Shown: positions 46,012 through 56,468, counted from the stretch's first letter. The stretch is 64,000 nt of DNA from Rossellomorea vietnamensis (GCF_001305855.1 NZ_LIXZ01000002.1:124001-188000), one strand, 5' to 3'. Notes: generated by a model from the letters alone, not told the origin. Translations and numbers: made by a program.

Positions 46012-48426
46012 TTATCCTCTTAATTCCGCTCCTGCTTTTTCTTTTACGGCTGCAAGTACTCCATCATGCACTTTCACTACTTCTTCATCGGTCAATGTTT
46101 TTGCCGGATCGAAGTATTTCAGGGAGAATGCAAGTGATTTCTTGCCAGCTTCCATATGCTCGCCTTCATACAGATCAAAGACGGACACTTCTTTCAGAAG
46201 TTTTCCTCCTGCTTCCTTGATGATGGATGCAAGGTCCCCGGCTTTCACATCCGTGTTCACTACAAGGGCGATATCCCTTGTGATCGATGGATGTCGAGGG
46301 ATCGGCGTGTAGCTTAGGCCTGGCTTTTCATATTGGAAGACAGGTGATGCCTTCAACTCGAATACATACGTTTCGTTTAGATCCAATTCTTTTTCCGCTT
46401 CCGGATGGATCGCTCCGACGAAACCGATCACTTCATTGTCCAGCAGGATCTCGGCCGTACGTCCAGGGTGCATGCCATCTACGGTTGCCTGGCGGAATGA
46501 GACGGCTTCTGATACACCGATTTCTTCGAACATTCCTTCAAGGATCCCTTTGGCTACATAGAAGTCGACAGGCTTCTTCTCGCCTTGCCAAGGGTGCTGG
46601 TGCCACAGGCCGGTAAGCGCTCCTGCAATATGCTCTTCTTCCCGTGGAAGTTCTTCTCCTGTTTCTGTTAGAAATACAGATCCCACTTCGTAAAAGGCAA
46701 GAGAATCATTCTGACGGGCCTTGTTATATGAAACCACTTCTAGAAGCTGCGGGATGATGCTTAAACGAAGGTTGCTGCGTTCTTCACTCATCGGCATCAA
46801 TAAGTGGACAGGCTCCCTGACGTCCAGTGCATATTGTGCTGCTTTCTTGTCGTTTGTTAATGAATACGTGATCGCCTGGAGGAGTCCTGCTCCTTCCAGA
46901 TAACGGCGAACCGTACGGCGCTTCAACTGGTGATTCGAAAGGCCGCCAGGTGTTGCCTCTCCTTCCGGAAGTGTCATCGGAAGATTATCATAGCCGTAAA
47001 GGCGGGCCACTTCTTCCAGTAAATCTTCAGGGATCGTGATATCCCCTCTTCTTGTAGGAGCTGTTACGACAAATGTTTCGCCATTTACTTCTGCATCAAA
47101 TTGAAGTCGGCGGAAGATATCTTCCACTGTTTCAACGGAAATGGCCGTTCCAAGAGAAGAATTGATTTTTTCTAGCGTAATCTCCACTTTTACTGGCTCT
47201 ACATCCAATTCATTGAATAAAACAGTTCCCTCGAGAACTTCTCCACCGGCATATTCAGCCATCAGTTCAGCCGCTCTTTCCCCGGCTTTCAGGACACGAT
47301 TCGGATCCACACCTTTTTCATATCGGGTGCTTGCTTCGCTTCTGAGTCCGTGGTCTTTCGATGCACCTCTGACAATGGCACCGGTGAAGTAAGCTGCTTC
47401 AAGAAGGACAGTCGTCGTATCGTTCTGGACTTCTGAATTTGCTCCACCCATCACTCCGGCAAGGGCAACGGGTTCAGTTCCGTTCGTAATCACAAGCTGG
47501 CTACTTGATAACGTTCTTTCCGCATCATCCAGGGTCACGAATGTTTCGCCGTCGTGTGCCCGGCGAACAAGGATCTCCTTTGAACCGAGACGGTCATAGT
47601 CGAAAGCGTGAAGGGGCTGACCGTATTCCAATAGCACGTAGTTCGTAATGTCGACTACGTTATTATGTGGACGGATCCCGGCTGAAATCAGTCTATTCTG
47701 CATCCAGAGTGGAGACGGACCGATTTTGACATTCTTGATGATTTTAGCCCCGTAAAGAGGGTTATCTTCTTTTGCTTCCACTTTTACCGATACATAATCC
47801 GATGCTTTTCCGTTGGCTTCGCTGGCTCCGGTTGAAGGAAGCTTTACATCACGATCGAGGATCGCTGCGACTTCATACGCCACTCCCAGCATGCTTAGAC
47901 AATCAGAACGGTTTGGCGTTAAGCCCAATTCCAGGATCGCATCATCAAGATTCAATAATTCAACGGCATTTCTGCCTACTTCAGCATCATCACTGAACAC
48001 ATAAATTCCCTCAGCATGCTCTTTCGGTACGAGCTTCCCTTCGACTCCAAGCTCCTGCAGGGAACAGATCATTCCGTGGGATGCTTCGCCGCGAAGTTTG
48101 GCTTTTTTGATTTTGAAGTTACCAGGAAGGACCGCCCCTACTTTCGCGACAGCCACTTTCTGGCCTTTCGCCACGTTTGGTGCACCGCAAATGATTTGCA
48201 CAGGTTCTTCTTCGCATACGTCCACCAGGCATTTATTCAATTTATCCGCATCGGGATGGGGCTCACATTGCAGGACATGCCCGACGACCACATTTTTGAT
48301 TTCTTCGCCGATTCGTTCGACACCTTCGACTTCAATCCCGCTTCTTGTAATCTTCTCCCCCAACTCTTCAGGCGTGACACCTGACAGGTCAACATAATTT
48401 TCTAACCATTTATATGAAACAAACAT
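46012..48426 (-). CDS. pheT: Phenylalanyl-tRNA synthetase beta subunit
   Basis: An 804-residue subunit of the alpha2-beta2 synthetase. The N-terminal tRNA-binding OB domain is at about 40-150 ([18 protein letters not shown]), followed by the B3/B4 editing domain (about 205-380), the B5 domain (about 405-475), the inactive synthetase-like core, and the C-terminal anticodon-binding FDX-ACB domain ([18 protein letters not shown]). It lies 27 bases downstream of pheS and is controlled by the same Phe T-box leader. Length and domain order are normal. Confidence 0.97.
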   Translation of the reverse strand: MFVSYKWLENYVDLSGVTPEELGEKITRSGIEVEGVERIGEEIKNVVVGHVLQCEPHPDADKLNKCLVDVCEEEPVQIICGAPNVAKGQKVAVAKVGAVLPGNFKIKKAKLRGEASHGMICSLQELGVEGKLVPKEHAEGIYVFSDDAEVGRNAVELLNLDDAILELGLTPNRSDCLSMLGVAYEVAAILDRDVKLPSTGASEANGKASDYVSVKVEAKEDNPLYGAKIIKNVKIGPSPLWMQNRLISAGIRPHNNVVDITNYVLLEYGQPLHAFDYDRLGSKEILVRRAHDGETFVTLDDAERTLSSSQLVITNGTEPVALAGVMGGANSEVQNDTTTVLLEAAYFTGAIVRGASKDHGLRSEASTRYEKGVDPNRVLKAGERAAELMAEYAGGEVLEGTVLFNELDVEPVKVEITLEKINSSLGTAISVETVEDIFRRLQFDAEVNGETFVVTAPTRRGDITIPEDLLEEVARLYGYDNLPMTLPEGEATPGGLSNHQLKRRTVRRYLEGAGLLQAITYSLTNDKKAAQYALDVREPVHLLMPMSEERSNLRLSIIPQLLEVVSYNKARQNDSLAFYEVGSVFLTETGEELPREEEHIAGALTGLWHQHPWQGEKKPVDFYVAKGILEGMFEEIGVSEAVSFRQATVDGMHPGRTAEILLDNEVIGFVGAIHPEAEKELDLNETYVFELKASPVFQYEKPGLSYTPIPRHPSITRDIALVVNTDVKAGDLASIIKEAGGKLLKEVSVFDLYEGEHMEAGKKSLAFSLKYFDPAKTLTDEEVVKVHDGVLAAVKEKAGAELRG

Positions 48427-48453
48427 GTGTTAGTACCTCCCTATCGTTTTTCT

Positions 48454-49491
48454 TTACTCTTGTGTTCCGAACTGTGTCACAAAACGGGTATCGTTTGTGT
48501 AGAAATGACGGATATCATCGATGCCGTATTTCAGCATGGCGATACGCTCCGGTCCCATACCGAAGGCGAAACCAGTATATTTCTTCGAATCGAATCCAGC
48601 CATTTCAAGGACATTCGGATGAACCATCCCTGCTCCAAGGATTTCAATCCAGCCGGTCCCTTTACATACGCGGCAGCCTTTTCCTCCACAGATTTTACAT
48701 GAAATATCCATCTCGACAGATGGCTCTGTGAATGGGAAGAAGCTCGGGCGCAGGCGGATTTCACGGTCTTCACCGAACATTTTCTTGGCAAATACATTGA
48801 GCGTCCCTTTCAGATCACTCATACGGATGTTTTCGTCGATGACAAGGCCCTCGATCTGAGTGAATTGATGTGAATGTGTCGCATCATCCGTATCACGTCG
48901 GTACACTTTCCCGGGGCAGATGATCTTGATGGGACCTTTTCCTTTGGCCAGTTCCATCGTTCTTGCCTGAACAGGTGACGTGTGGGTACGCAGAAGGGTT
49001 TCTTCCGTAATATAGAAAGAATCCTGCATATCACGTGCCGGATGTCCTTTAGGGAGATTCAAGGCTTCGAAGTTATAGTAGTCCTTCTCCACTTCCGGCC
49101 CTTCAGCAACCGTGTAGCCCATTCCGATGAAGAGGTCTTCGATTTCTTCCACGATCATCGTCAAGGGATGATGATTCCCTTTTTTCACAGGGCGGCCAGG
49201 TAATGTGACATCGATCGTTTCTGATTGAAGTTTCTTTTCGACCGCTTCTTTTTCGAGAACGGCCTGCTTCGCTTCGATTGTTTCAGTGATCGCTCCGCGG
49301 ACTTCATTGGCAAGTGCCCCCATTTTAGGACGCTCTTCAGCTGAAAGTTTCCCCATTCCTTTTAAGGCTTCGGTGACAGGTCCTTTTTTTCCTAAGTAGG
49401 CAACTCGGATGTTGTTCAGTTCTTTCAGGTCTTGTGCTTCGTTCACTTTTTCGATGGCTTCTTGTTGAAGGGATCGTAATTTGTCCTCCAT
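48454..49491 (-). CDS. pheS: Phenylalanyl-tRNA synthetase alpha subunit
   Basis: A 345-residue catalytic subunit. An N-terminal coiled coil ([20 protein letters not shown]) is followed by the class II core with motif 2 [57 protein letters not shown] and motif 3 [16 protein letters not shown]. The Cys-rich insertion is found in many Firmicute enzymes. The start is ATG 49489-49491 behind AAAGGAGG; the longer frame to 49566 runs into the T-box leader. First gene of pheST. Confidence 0.97.
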   Translation of the reverse strand: MEDKLRSLQQEAIEKVNEAQDLKELNNIRVAYLGKKGPVTEALKGMGKLSAEERPKMGALANEVRGAITETIEAKQAVLEKEAVEKKLQSETIDVTLPGRPVKKGNHHPLTMIVEEIEDLFIGMGYTVAEGPEVEKDYYNFEALNLPKGHPARDMQDSFYITEETLLRTHTSPVQARTMELAKGKGPIKIICPGKVYRRDTDDATHSHQFTQIEGLVIDENIRMSDLKGTLNVFAKKMFGEDREIRLRPSFFPFTEPSVEMDISCKICGGKGCRVCKGTGWIEILGAGMVHPNVLEMAGFDSKKYTGFAFGMGPERIAMLKYGIDDIRHFYTNDTRFVTQFGTQE

Positions 49492-49550
49492 TGTTCTTCC
49501 TCCTTTAATGTATATCGTCCGAATAGTCGTACTGGATGGATTTTTAAACA

Positions 49551-49842
49551 AATAAAAAAACCCCATCCCAGAAAGGGACGAGGTTTAGATCGCGGTACCA
49601 CCCTTATAAGCATATCCCATGGTTATTTTGCTTTCGCAAAAAACCCAGATATACTCACTTCATTCGGATAACGGCTTATGCCGGAGCATCTTTACATTCG
49701 CGGATGGAATGGTCCCGATGCCAACTCGAGAGGTGAAATGTTCACATCATGTTTTCTTAAGAATGCTTGCAGTCCAGGGCATTCTCTCCCTTGAAGAAGG
49801 TCATGTGTTACTTTCCTCTTTCAACGTTTTTTAAGTTATATG
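49551..49842 (-). ncRNA. T-box leader of pheST (tRNA-Phe sensing)
   Basis: The conserved T-box AAGGGTGGTACCGCG lies at about 49593-49607 on the minus strand. A terminator follows (AACCTCGTCCC with GGGATGGGGTT and a T run, 49554-49588). The long stem I includes AGAGAATGCCCTGGACTGCAAG, and TTC in its 3' arm (in GTGAACATTTCACC) can serve as the phenylalanine specifier. Uncharged tRNA-Phe should stabilise the antiterminator and raise expression. Confidence 0.94.
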
Positions 49843-49848
49843 TGCATT

Positions 49849-49877
49849 ATTATAGTGAATTTCACGGCATAATTCAA
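49849..49877 (-). promoter_or_regulatory. Sigma-A promoter of the pheST T-box transcript
   Basis: -35 TTGAAT (49872-49877), 17-base spacer, -10 TATAAT (49849-49854), 7 bases upstream of the leader RNA. Confidence 0.82.
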
Positions 49878-49892
49878 ACCTTTTCACGAAAT

Positions 49893-50654
49893 TCACTGAC
49901 CATTTTTAAAATAGTACAATAAAACGCCTGCCGCAATGGCCACATTCAATGATTCACTCTTACCGTAAATGGGGATGTAGAGGTTCTGGTCTGTTTCCTT
50001 TAACAGGTCCTTCGACATGCCGTTCCCCTCATTTCCGACGATGAGGGAATAAGAAGATTGCGGGCTGATCGATGTGTACTCCACTCCATTTTCAAGAGCC
50101 GTCCCGTAAACGGGGATACTGCGCTCTTTCAAGGCTGAAATGGTTTCAGGCAGTTCTCTTCTGACGATGGGAATATGAAAATGACTTCCTTGTGCCGAGC
50201 GTAACACTTTGGGATTATAAGGATCCACCGTCCCTTTACCCAACACGACCATATCGATTCCGGCTGCATCGGCTGTGCGGATGATCGTGCCGATATTCCC
50301 CGGATCCTGGAGACCGTCGAGGAGCATGAATGTTTTTGCCTTTTCCAGGTCATGCTCATCTTCTTTTTGCTTACAAATTGCAAAAATCCCTTGAGAAGTC
50401 TCGGTGTCAGCCAGGAGTTTCCCGACTTCATCCGATACCATCGTTACGGGAACCGAGTCCACCGTCCATTTCCGGGGAAGATCGATTCCTTCCACCACGA
50501 TCAGCTCAAGGACCGTATCCTCCTGCTTTAATGCTTCTTCCACAAGGTGAAAGCCTTCAATGATATATGTACGGGTTAGATCCCGTTCTTTTTTTGTCAA
50601 TAATTTCTTCCACTGCTTTACTACAGGATTTTTCGAGGATTGAATATACTTCAA
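49893..50654 (-). CDS. ysgA: TrmH/SpoU-family RNA 2'-O-methyltransferase, YsgA-like
   Basis: A 253-residue SPOUT methyltransferase. The N-terminal substrate-binding domain begins LKYIQSSKNPVVKQWKKL. The C-terminal knot shows MLLDGLQDPGNIGTIIRTADAAGIDMVVLG, LIVGNEGNGMSKDL and IPIYGKSESLNVAIAAGVLLY, the three SpoU motifs that bind S-adenosylmethionine. It methylates a ribose in rRNA or tRNA; the exact base is not known to me. The TTG start at 50652-50654 has AAAGGAG upstream and fits family alignments better than the frame open to 50699. Confidence 0.9.
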   Translation of the reverse strand: MKYIQSSKNPVVKQWKKLLTKKERDLTRTYIIEGFHLVEEALKQEDTVLELIVVEGIDLPRKWTVDSVPVTMVSDEVGKLLADTETSQGIFAICKQKEDEHDLEKAKTFMLLDGLQDPGNIGTIIRTADAAGIDMVVLGKGTVDPYNPKVLRSAQGSHFHIPIVRRELPETISALKERSIPVYGTALENGVEYTSISPQSSYSLIVGNEGNGMSKDLLKETDQNLYIPIYGKSESLNVAIAAGVLLYYFKNGQ

Positions 50655-50775
50655 TCGTATCCGCTCCTTTTGATTACTATTCAAGGTCTCATTATACATG
50701 AACTTTCATACATAATAAATTCAATTTGAGACAAGATAACAATGAATTCCTCATCCTAGCAAAAAGGAGAAATGC

Positions 50776-51000
50776 ATGATGAATCTTAACTTACGAAAAG
50801 CGATCATACACAACGTATCTGGAAACAACCAGGATGAATTGAGGGACACCATTGTCGATGCCATCCAGGGTGGAGAAGAAAAAACCCTTCCAGGTCTCGG
50901 TGTACTCCTTGAAGTCTTCTGGCAAAATGCAGATCCACAGGAACAGAAAATGGTCCTTGAAACATTAGAGGAATCATTGCAGCAGCAACAAATGCAGTAA
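50776..51000 (+). CDS. sspI: Small acid-soluble spore protein I
   Basis: A 74-residue minor [23 protein letters not shown] is followed by [30 protein letters not shown], which matches the SspI family closely, including the glutamine-rich tail. It is made in the forespore, typically under sigma-G or sigma-F. A CATAATA sequence at 50711-50717 fits a sigma-G -10 box, but its -35 is weak. The start ATG at 50776 has GGAG six bases upstream; a second ATG follows directly. Confidence 0.96.
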   Translation: MMNLNLRKAIIHNVSGNNQDELRDTIVDAIQGGEEKTLPGLGVLLEVFWQNADPQEQKMVLETLEESLQQQQMQ

Positions 51001-51005
51001 AGGCA

Positions 51006-51039
51006 TGGGCAATCCTGTACAGGGGTTGCCCTTGTTTTA
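51006..51039 (+). terminator. Rho-independent terminator after sspI
   Basis: Stem GGGCAA with TTGCCC (51007-51012, 51026-51031), then TTGTTTTAT on the plus strand. Confidence 0.75.
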
Positions 51040-51124
51040 TGGACATTTTGAAAACGAGTGTTTTAGTCTGACTCTTTCAGTGGTAATACAACATACATAA
51101 GGAAACGAAGGGAGAGACGCATGT

Positions 51125-51667
51125 ATGGGTCAAGAGAAGAGCGCTTTATTGATCATAGATATGATTAATACGTTCGATTTCCAGGGTGGCGAGGAATTGT
51201 ACGAAAACACAATGAAGATCGTTGAGAACATTCGGGATTTGAAGAAGAAAGCGAAGGAAGCCGGACTGCCGGTCATATATGTGAATGACAACTACGGCCT
51301 TTGGCAGGACAATATGAATGACATCATCAAGGAATGCAAAAAAGGGAAAGGCAAAGACGTGATCGAAAAACTCCATCCCGATACAGACGATTACTTTATC
51401 ATCAAACCGAAGCACTCCTGTTTCTTCGGGACACAGCTTGATATCCTGCTTCATCAATTGGATGTGAAGCATCTGATTCTAACAGGGATCGCAGGTGACA
51501 TCTGCGTGCTGTATACCGCCAATGATGCCTATATGAGGGAGTATGACATGTCGATTCCACAGGACTGCATGGCTTCGGAAACCGAAGAGGACAATGAAAG
51601 TGCGATCCGCATCATCCGGAAGACGATTGACGCCGATATGACCTCTGCGAAAGAAATGACTTTCTAA
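51125..51667 (+). CDS. Isochorismatase-family cysteine hydrolase
   Basis: A 180-residue hydrolase of the isochorismatase/nicotinamidase fold. The catalytic triad positions appear as the aspartate in LLIIDMINTFDF (D12), the lysine in FIIKPKHSCFFGT (about 95-99) and the cysteine in LILTGIAGDICVLYTANDA (about 128). The cis-peptide GIAGDICV motif is typical. No neighbouring siderophore or NAD genes define the substrate, so it may hydrolyse an amide or enol ether of unknown identity. Transcribed on the plus strand after sspI; the start is ATG with AAGGGAGAG upstream. Confidence 0.85.
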   Translation: MGQEKSALLIIDMINTFDFQGGEELYENTMKIVENIRDLKKKAKEAGLPVIYVNDNYGLWQDNMNDIIKECKKGKGKDVIEKLHPDTDDYFIIKPKHSCFFGTQLDILLHQLDVKHLILTGIAGDICVLYTANDAYMREYDMSIPQDCMASETEEDNESAIRIIRKTIDADMTSAKEMTF

Positions 51668-51674
51668 ATATAGA

Positions 51675-51714
51675 CAAAATAAAGAGACCCTGATTCAAAA
51701 GGGTCTCTTTCTCT
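51675..51714. terminator. Bidirectional terminator between the isochorismatase-like and M42 genes
   Basis: A 10-bp stem AAAGAGACCC with GGGTCTCTTT (51681-51690, 51701-51710) with A/T-rich flanks on both sides, between convergent genes. Confidence 0.88.
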
Positions 51715-51718
51715 GCAA

Positions 51719-52804
51719 TCAATCAAACGTAATCTTCGCAACAGCATCTTTATCAAGCTTCTTGATCACTTCTGTAATCAATTTAACGGCGTTTTCGTAA
51801 TCATCACGATGCAACATCGCGGCATGTGAGTGGATATAGCGTGTCGCAATGGTGATGGATAAGGCAGGAACTCCATTGGCGGTCAAATGGATTGCACCTG
51901 AATCCGTTCCCCCTCCTGCGATGGCATCGAATTGATACGGAATGTTATGCTCATCCGCTGTATCCGTCACAAAGTCGCGAAGTCCCTTGTGGGAAACCAT
52001 GGATGCATCGTATAAAATGATCTGTGGACCTTCACCCATCTTACTTGATGCTTCCTTATCAGAAACACCCGGTGTGTCCCCAGCGATTCCAACATCCACA
52101 CCAAAGCCGATATCAGGCTGAATCTTGGCGGCAGCGGTTCTCGCGCCACGGAGACCCACTTCTTCCTGTACGGTACCGACTCCATACACGACGTTCGGAT
52201 GACTTTCATCCTTCAGGTTTCTCAGTACATCGATGGCAATCGCACATCCGATGCGGTTATCCCAAGCCTTGGCTAGGAGCATCTTCTCGTTGTTCATCAC
52301 CGTGAATTCGAAATGAGGGACCACCATATCTCCAGGCTTCACTCCCCATTCCAGTACTTCTTCGCGGCTTGACGCACCGATATCAATGAACATATCTTTG
52401 ATGTCGACCGGTTTTTTGCGTGCTTCCGGAGGCAGGATATGCGGCGGCTTGGAACCGATCACACCTGTCACTTCCCCCTGGCTCGTCACGATCGTCACGC
52501 GCTGGGCAAGCATAACTTGAGACCACCAGCCACCTACGGTTTGAAAGCGAAGGAACCCTTTGCTGTCGATCTGGGTGATCATGAATCCGACTTCATCAAG
52601 ATGTCCAGCCACCATGATCTTAGGACCGTTCTCATCGCCTACTTTTTTCGCGATCAGACTCCCCAGATTATCTGTCGTCACTTCATCTGCAAACGGCTCT
52701 ATGTATTTTTTCATGACTTCCCGTACTTCTCTCTCGTTGCCCGGTACCCCTTTGGCATCGGTTAAATCTTTGAGCATTGTCAATGTTTCATCTAATTTTG
52801 CCAT
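51719..52804 (-). CDS. ysdC: M42-family metalloaminopeptidase, YsdC-like
   Basis: A 361-residue di-metal peptidase forming large tetrahedral dodecamers in characterised relatives. Metal ligands and catalytic residues are in [11 protein letters not shown] (H and catalytic Asp), [12 protein letters not shown] (bridging Asp), [15 protein letters not shown] (Glu pair), [13 protein letters not shown] (Asp) and [18 protein letters not shown] (His). It degrades peptides in the cytoplasm; some relatives act as glucanases, which cannot be excluded. The position between sspI and ysdB follows B. subtilis ysdC. Confidence 0.92.
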   Translation of the reverse strand: MAKLDETLTMLKDLTDAKGVPGNEREVREVMKKYIEPFADEVTTDNLGSLIAKKVGDENGPKIMVAGHLDEVGFMITQIDSKGFLRFQTVGGWWSQVMLAQRVTIVTSQGEVTGVIGSKPPHILPPEARKKPVDIKDMFIDIGASSREEVLEWGVKPGDMVVPHFEFTVMNNEKMLLAKAWDNRIGCAIAIDVLRNLKDESHPNVVYGVGTVQEEVGLRGARTAAAKIQPDIGFGVDVGIAGDTPGVSDKEASSKMGEGPQIILYDASMVSHKGLRDFVTDTADEHNIPYQFDAIAGGGTDSGAIHLTANGVPALSITIATRYIHSHAAMLHRDDYENAVKLITEVIKKLDKDAVAKITFD

Positions 52805-52896
52805 TATTTCGACCCCCTAAATTGTTTTACCCTTTCATTATACTAAAACATGTGTGATTCATCAAAATTTCCTGAATCTTCTTTAGACTCATCCTT

Positions 52897-53385
52897 TTAA
52901 TATCCTTCTTTTTGACGGTTATAATTCACTTCATTCTTCTTCACATACGCCTCGAACACCTCTTCATGGGAGAATCCGAGCAGTTCGCCAAGATACACAT
53001 AGTGCGTGAATAATTCCTGAAAATGTTCAACCGAACGCTCTTCAGCAAAGTGGTTGGCATATTTGAACACTTCCATGAATTGCTTTGTCACATCTTCATT
53101 CGTATAATTCGTCTCACCTATATCGAATTGTTGGATGCCGATTTCGATTGCCAGTGACAGGATGAAATGGACCCCGTCTACGAATTCTTCGAGGATGACT
53201 TCCTTTGATGAAGAAGGTTTCGTACTCCAGAACTTGAAACTTCTCGTTTCATTGGCCAGTTCCCCTACCTCAACGAGCAGGGAAAGGATTTTTTTTTCGA
53301 TCAGATCTTCTTGTTCCAGGCCGTGTTCCTCTTCGATATGTTGATCAAGTTTCTTCTGCATGTCCAATAATTTTTCAATATTCAT
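52897..53385 (-). CDS. All-alpha dUTPase-like (dUTPase_2) protein
   Basis: A 162-residue all-helical MazG/dUTPase_2-type protein. LLVEVGELANETRSFKFWSTKP gives the first E-x-x-E metal-binding site (about 37-58), and EVILEEFVDGVHFILSLAIEIG the E-x-x-D site (about 62-83). SFKFW is typical for dUTPase_2 substrate binding. It probably hydrolyses dUTP to dUMP, keeping uracil out of DNA and supplying thymidylate synthesis. The start is ATG behind AAGGGGAG. It is a single gene on the minus strand, not in this place in B. subtilis (from memory). Confidence 0.82.
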   Translation of the reverse strand: MNIEKLLDMQKKLDQHIEEEHGLEQEDLIEKKILSLLVEVGELANETRSFKFWSTKPSSSKEVILEEFVDGVHFILSLAIEIGIQQFDIGETNYTNEDVTKQFMEVFKYANHFAEERSVEHFQELFTHYVYLGELLGFSHEEVFEAYVKKNEVNYNRQKEGY

Positions 53386-53466
53386 GTGAAATCTCCCCTT
53401 ACGATTGCCTTTATTTCTTACACACCCTCTTAGTATGACAAATTTTTAAACAAATTTATAATAATA

Positions 53467-53492
53467 TGAAACCTTTTTCTGTTTAGACCGTA
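53467..53492 (+). promoter_or_regulatory. Sigma-W promoter of ysdB
   Basis: TGAAAC (53467-53472), 16-base spacer, CGTA (53489-53492): an exact match to the sigma-W consensus. The gene downstream is the B. subtilis sigma-W regulon member ysdB, which supports the call. Confidence 0.92.
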
Positions 53493-53531
53493 AATAATAG
53501 TGGAAGAAATATGCCTATGGAGGTAATGGTT

Positions 53532-53930
53532 ATGCTTTGGCTTATTCGGTTAGTGCTTTTTATCCTTATTCTTTATCTTTTATACAGCAGCGTGAAATAT
53601 ATTATCAACCCAAAGCGAAAACTGGAGCTTGCCCAGGAGCAGAAACGATTCTATTTTCTCGATGATCAGGATAATGTCCGGAAGAATTTTCACATAACAT
53701 ACAAGGGCGTACGATTCGAAGGGGAAAAATATCTTGGGGCAACGGAGAAGTCATTCGACGTGGTTTCCATATTCGTGTGGACCAAACATGTTTCCTCATT
53801 AAAAGGTCTTACCCGGGAAGATTTCGAATACCTCCAGAACGAAATCAAAGAAAGATATCCGAATGCCAAACTCGATTGGAAAAGCCCGATCCACGAATTC
53901 CTTCAAAAATCCCAACAAAAAAACGACTAG
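53532..53930 (+). CDS. ysdB: Sigma-W pathway membrane-associated protein YsdB
   Basis: A 132-residue protein with one N-terminal membrane helix (LWLIRLVLFILILYLLYSSV) and a cytoplasmic domain with NPKRKLELAQEQKRFYFLDD and FEGEKYLGATEKSFDVVSIFVW, which closely match B. subtilis YsdB. That protein belongs to the sigma-W cell-envelope stress regulon and takes part in the pathway regulating sigma-W. The start ATG at 53532 has GGAGG eight bases upstream, and the family begins here; two earlier in-frame ATGs at 53511 and 53517 lack such support. The sigma-W promoter lies 40 bases upstream. Confidence 0.92.
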   Translation: MLWLIRLVLFILILYLLYSSVKYIINPKRKLELAQEQKRFYFLDDQDNVRKNFHITYKGVRFEGEKYLGATEKSFDVVSIFVWTKHVSSLKGLTREDFEYLQNEIKERYPNAKLDWKSPIHEFLQKSQQKND

Positions 53931-53948
53931 CCGAGCTGGTCGTTTTTC
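53917..53948. terminator. Bidirectional terminator overlapping the ysdB stop
   Basis: AAAACGAC (53921-53928, the last codons of ysdB) pairs with GTCGTTTT (53940-53947), enclosing AGC-CGA-GCT. It is A-rich on the left and T-rich on the right, so it can stop both ysdB and the convergent VTT gene. Confidence 0.85.
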
Positions 53949-53952
53949 ATTT

Positions 53953-54522
53953 TTATTTACCCGGAAAAAACTCTCTCCATTGAATGACTCTGACTTTTTC
54001 TCTTAAAAGGTAAAATAGGACGATGAGTGCGATGAAGATCATGACAAGAATGGGCGGGGAAAATTGTTTGATGTATTGGCCGAAAACCGTGTAAAAGAAA
54101 GCCAGGGGAATGTTAGATAGGACAGAAGCGCGAATGAAGGGCTTGAGCTCCTTCTTCCGCTCGAGCAGGCAAAGATTCAAAAGCTGATAGTGGACAAAGG
54201 GAATCAGCCTGAGAACCGCAATCTGGCCCGTGGTGAGGGTGGCATTCCGGCCGAACCACTTTTCTTTCAGCCTCAGGAGCTTTTCATAAAACGATTTGAA
54301 GCTTTTAATGACAAAATAAAAAGTGACAGATAAGAGCGTTAATCCGATCAATGAATACAGAGTGCCAAAGAGACTTCCGAACAGAACCCCTCCCGCCATG
54401 CAGACAAGGGCGACAGGAATGAACAGAAACTGCCTCAGAACGTGAAATAAGATAAACAGAACAGGAGCCATATATCCGCTTGCTTCCATCAGGGCGAATG
54501 CAGCAACCAACCGTTCGTCCAT
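53953..54522 (-). CDS. TVP38/TMEM64 (VTT-domain) membrane protein
   Basis: A 189-residue protein of the DedA-related VTT superfamily with about five hydrophobic helices. Signature parts are LFILFHVLRQFLFIPVALVCMAGGVLFGSLFGTLYSLIG (residues 19-57), the segment RNATLTTGQIAVLRLIPFVHYQLLNLC and the C-terminal anchor. VTT proteins are linked to lipid scrambling or transport across membranes. The start is ATG behind AAGGAGG. It is convergent with ysdB and lies upstream of no obvious operon partner. Confidence 0.85.
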   Translation of the reverse strand: MDERLVAAFALMEASGYMAPVLFILFHVLRQFLFIPVALVCMAGGVLFGSLFGTLYSLIGLTLLSVTFYFVIKSFKSFYEKLLRLKEKWFGRNATLTTGQIAVLRLIPFVHYQLLNLCLLERKKELKPFIRASVLSNIPLAFFYTVFGQYIKQFSPPILVMIFIALIVLFYLLREKVRVIQWREFFPGK

Positions 54523-54619
54523 GGCTAACGCGACCTCCTTCTGCTATTCTAAGCTGTTTCTACAAACTCTCTTTATATAGTATGTAATAGAGACGGGTTA
54601 AAGAATGAAAACTTTGTTG

Positions 54620-54898
54620 TCACAGATTCCAGTTCAGCCAGATGAATAACAGACAATGAACGATGACAAGCAGTGGAAAGCCGGTGGCAAACGCTTTGTG
54701 CTTCGTTTTATGCCTGAACACCTTCATACCCATATACGCTCCGACACTTCCCCCGACAATCGCCACCTGCCACAGCACCCGCTCGCTGATGCGGTATTCA
54801 TGCCGCTCTGCTTTCTTTTTATCTCTTCCCATAATGGTAAAGCCGATGATGTTGATGATGACGGCATATAGATATAAGATCCCGGTTAATGCATCCAT
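54620..54898 (-). CDS. ysdA: DUF1294 membrane protein, YsdA-like
   Basis: A 92-residue protein with two to three hydrophobic helices: TGILYLYAVIINIIGFTIMG at the N-terminus and a C-terminal FPLLVIVHCLLFIWL. The central MGRDKKKAE...ISERVLWQVAIVGGSVGAYMGMKVFRHKTKHKAF is the DUF1294 signature (MGxDKxxA, GGxxGxxxGMxxFRHKT). Function unknown. It follows the rplT operon, as in B. subtilis, but is separated from it by a terminator. Confidence 0.9.
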   Translation of the reverse strand: MDALTGILYLYAVIINIIGFTIMGRDKKKAERHEYRISERVLWQVAIVGGSVGAYMGMKVFRHKTKHKAFATGFPLLVIVHCLLFIWLNWNL

Positions 54899-54931
54899 GA
54901 TTTCTACCTGCTTTCTAAAGTGAGTGATATA

Positions 54932-54960
54932 AGAAAGGACCGGCCAGGGGCCAGTCCTTT
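54932..54960 (-). terminator. Rho-independent terminator after rplT
   Basis: Stem AAGGACTGGCC with GGCCGGTCCTT around CCT, followed by TCTTAT on the minus strand and a T run on the plus strand. It ends the infC-rpmI-rplT operon. Confidence 0.8.
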
Positions 54961-54988
54961 TTTGTCCGCTGACAGAGTCAGCAGTTTA

Positions 54989-55366
<378 letters not shown>

Positions 55367-55376
55367 CTAGTACTTC

Positions 55377-55577
55377 TTATTTTAGGTTGTCAAGCATATG
55401 ACGAATGCGTTTGAAATCTCCTTTAGAGACAACAGCCGCTTTACGTAGCTTACGCTTTGCTTTAGTAGATTTGTTTGCGAATAAGTGGCTTGTGTAAGCG
55501 TGTGAACGTTTAAGTTTACCAGAACCTGTTTTCTTGAAACGCTTAGCTGAGCCGCGGTGAGTTTTCATTTTTGGCAT
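55377..55577 (-). CDS. rpmI: 50S ribosomal protein L35
   Basis: A 66-residue basic protein of the large subunit: [23 protein letters not shown], then [16 protein letters not shown]. Length and sequence are typical. Middle gene of the operon, 24 bases downstream of infC and 28 upstream of rplT. Confidence 0.99.
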   Translation of the reverse strand: MPKMKTHRGSAKRFKKTGSGKLKRSHAYTSHLFANKSTKAKRKLRKAAVVSKGDFKRIRHMLDNLK

Positions 55578-55601
55578 GATGCTTTTCCTCCTCGGGTCCT
55601 C

Positions 55602-56120
55602 TTATTTTTCGTTAACTGGTGCAAGCACCAAGAACATACTGCGACCATCCATTTTCGGTTTTGATTCAACGGTTGCTACATCTTTACACTCATCACTGAA
55701 GCGATCCAGAACGCGTTGACCAATTTCTTTGTGCGTAATCGCACGACCTTTAAATCGGATTGACGCTTTAACTTTGTCTCCTTTTTCAAGGAACTTACGA
55801 GCGTTACGAAGCTTAGTGTTGAAATCATGCTCATCAATCGTCGGGCTTAAACGCACCTCTTTAAGATTGATGATCTTCTGATTTTTACGCGCTTCTTTGT
55901 CTTTCTTCTGTTGTTCAAATTTAAACTTACCGTAGTCCATAATACGAGCAACGGGTGGTTTTGCATTTGGAGCAACAAGAACAAGATCAAGATTTACACG
56001 TTCTGCAATTTCAAGAGCTTCATTCTTGGTTTTAATCCCAAGTTGCTCACCGTTTTGATCGATAAGACGTACTTCACGGGCACGAATCGTTTCGTTTAAG
56101 ATCATGTCTTTGCTAATAAT
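55602..56120 (-). CDS. infC: Translation initiation factor IF-3 (ATT start)
   Basis: A 172-residue factor that keeps 30S subunits free and checks start codons. It has [49 protein letters not shown] and [19 protein letters not shown]. No ATG fits the N-terminus. The rare start ATT at 56118-56120 lies 6 bases after GGAGG (56127-56131); an adjacent ATT at 56115-56117 is a possible alternative. Use of AUU lets IF-3 limit its own synthesis (known in other bacteria). The leader upstream adds L20 control. The frame open to 56270 runs into the leader. Confidence 0.93.
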   Translation of the reverse strand: MISKDMILNETIRAREVRLIDQNGEQLGIKTKNEALEIAERVNLDLVLVAPNAKPPVARIMDYGKFKFEQQKKDKEARKNQKIINLKEVRLSPTIDEHDFNTKLRNARKFLEKGDKVKASIRFKGRAITHKEIGQRVLDRFSDECKDVATVESKPKMDGRSMFLVLAPVNEK

Positions 56121-56199
56121 TAGCCACCTCCAAGGTTTATTAAAAGAATACACGGTTTTGGTCGATGCACTCGCTTCCCTTTTTTTGCGTGCAACACAC

Positions 56200-56350
56200 A
56201 AAAAAAAGATGCGAGTGTCGAAACACCCGCACCTGATTATTAAGCATATATAAATGGCTTTAATAGTCAATCACATACCTGGTAACAGCTTTAACGCGTT
56301 ATTCAGGTGAGAAGCGGGTAGCTCCTACTTGTACCAAACTGTATTCAATT
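56200..56350 (-). ncRNA. L20-type leader with attenuator upstream of infC
   Basis: In the minus-strand transcript between the promoter and infC, an intrinsic terminator AGGTGCGGGTGT...ACACTCGCATCT with eight T (56200-56235) precedes the gene. The 110 bases before it contain paired segments such as AGGAGCTACCCGCTTCTC. Position and layout match the L20 leader of Bacillaceae infC operons, where L20 binding favours termination. I could not verify the binding-site bases. Confidence 0.8.
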
Positions 56351-56360
56351 CACCTTAGAT

Positions 56361-56389
56361 AATATATCACATGACAATACCGCTGTCAA
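56361..56389 (-). promoter_or_regulatory. Sigma-A promoter of infC-rpmI-rplT
   Basis: -35 TTGACA (56384-56389), 17-base spacer, -10 TATATT (56361-56366). A near-consensus promoter about 240 bases upstream of infC. Confidence 0.88.
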
Positions 56390-56468
56390 ATAATCATTTA
56401 ATATCACAACGTATTTCATAATATCAGACATCTAAGGAGAGTGCAACAGTTTTTTGAAATTCATTGGG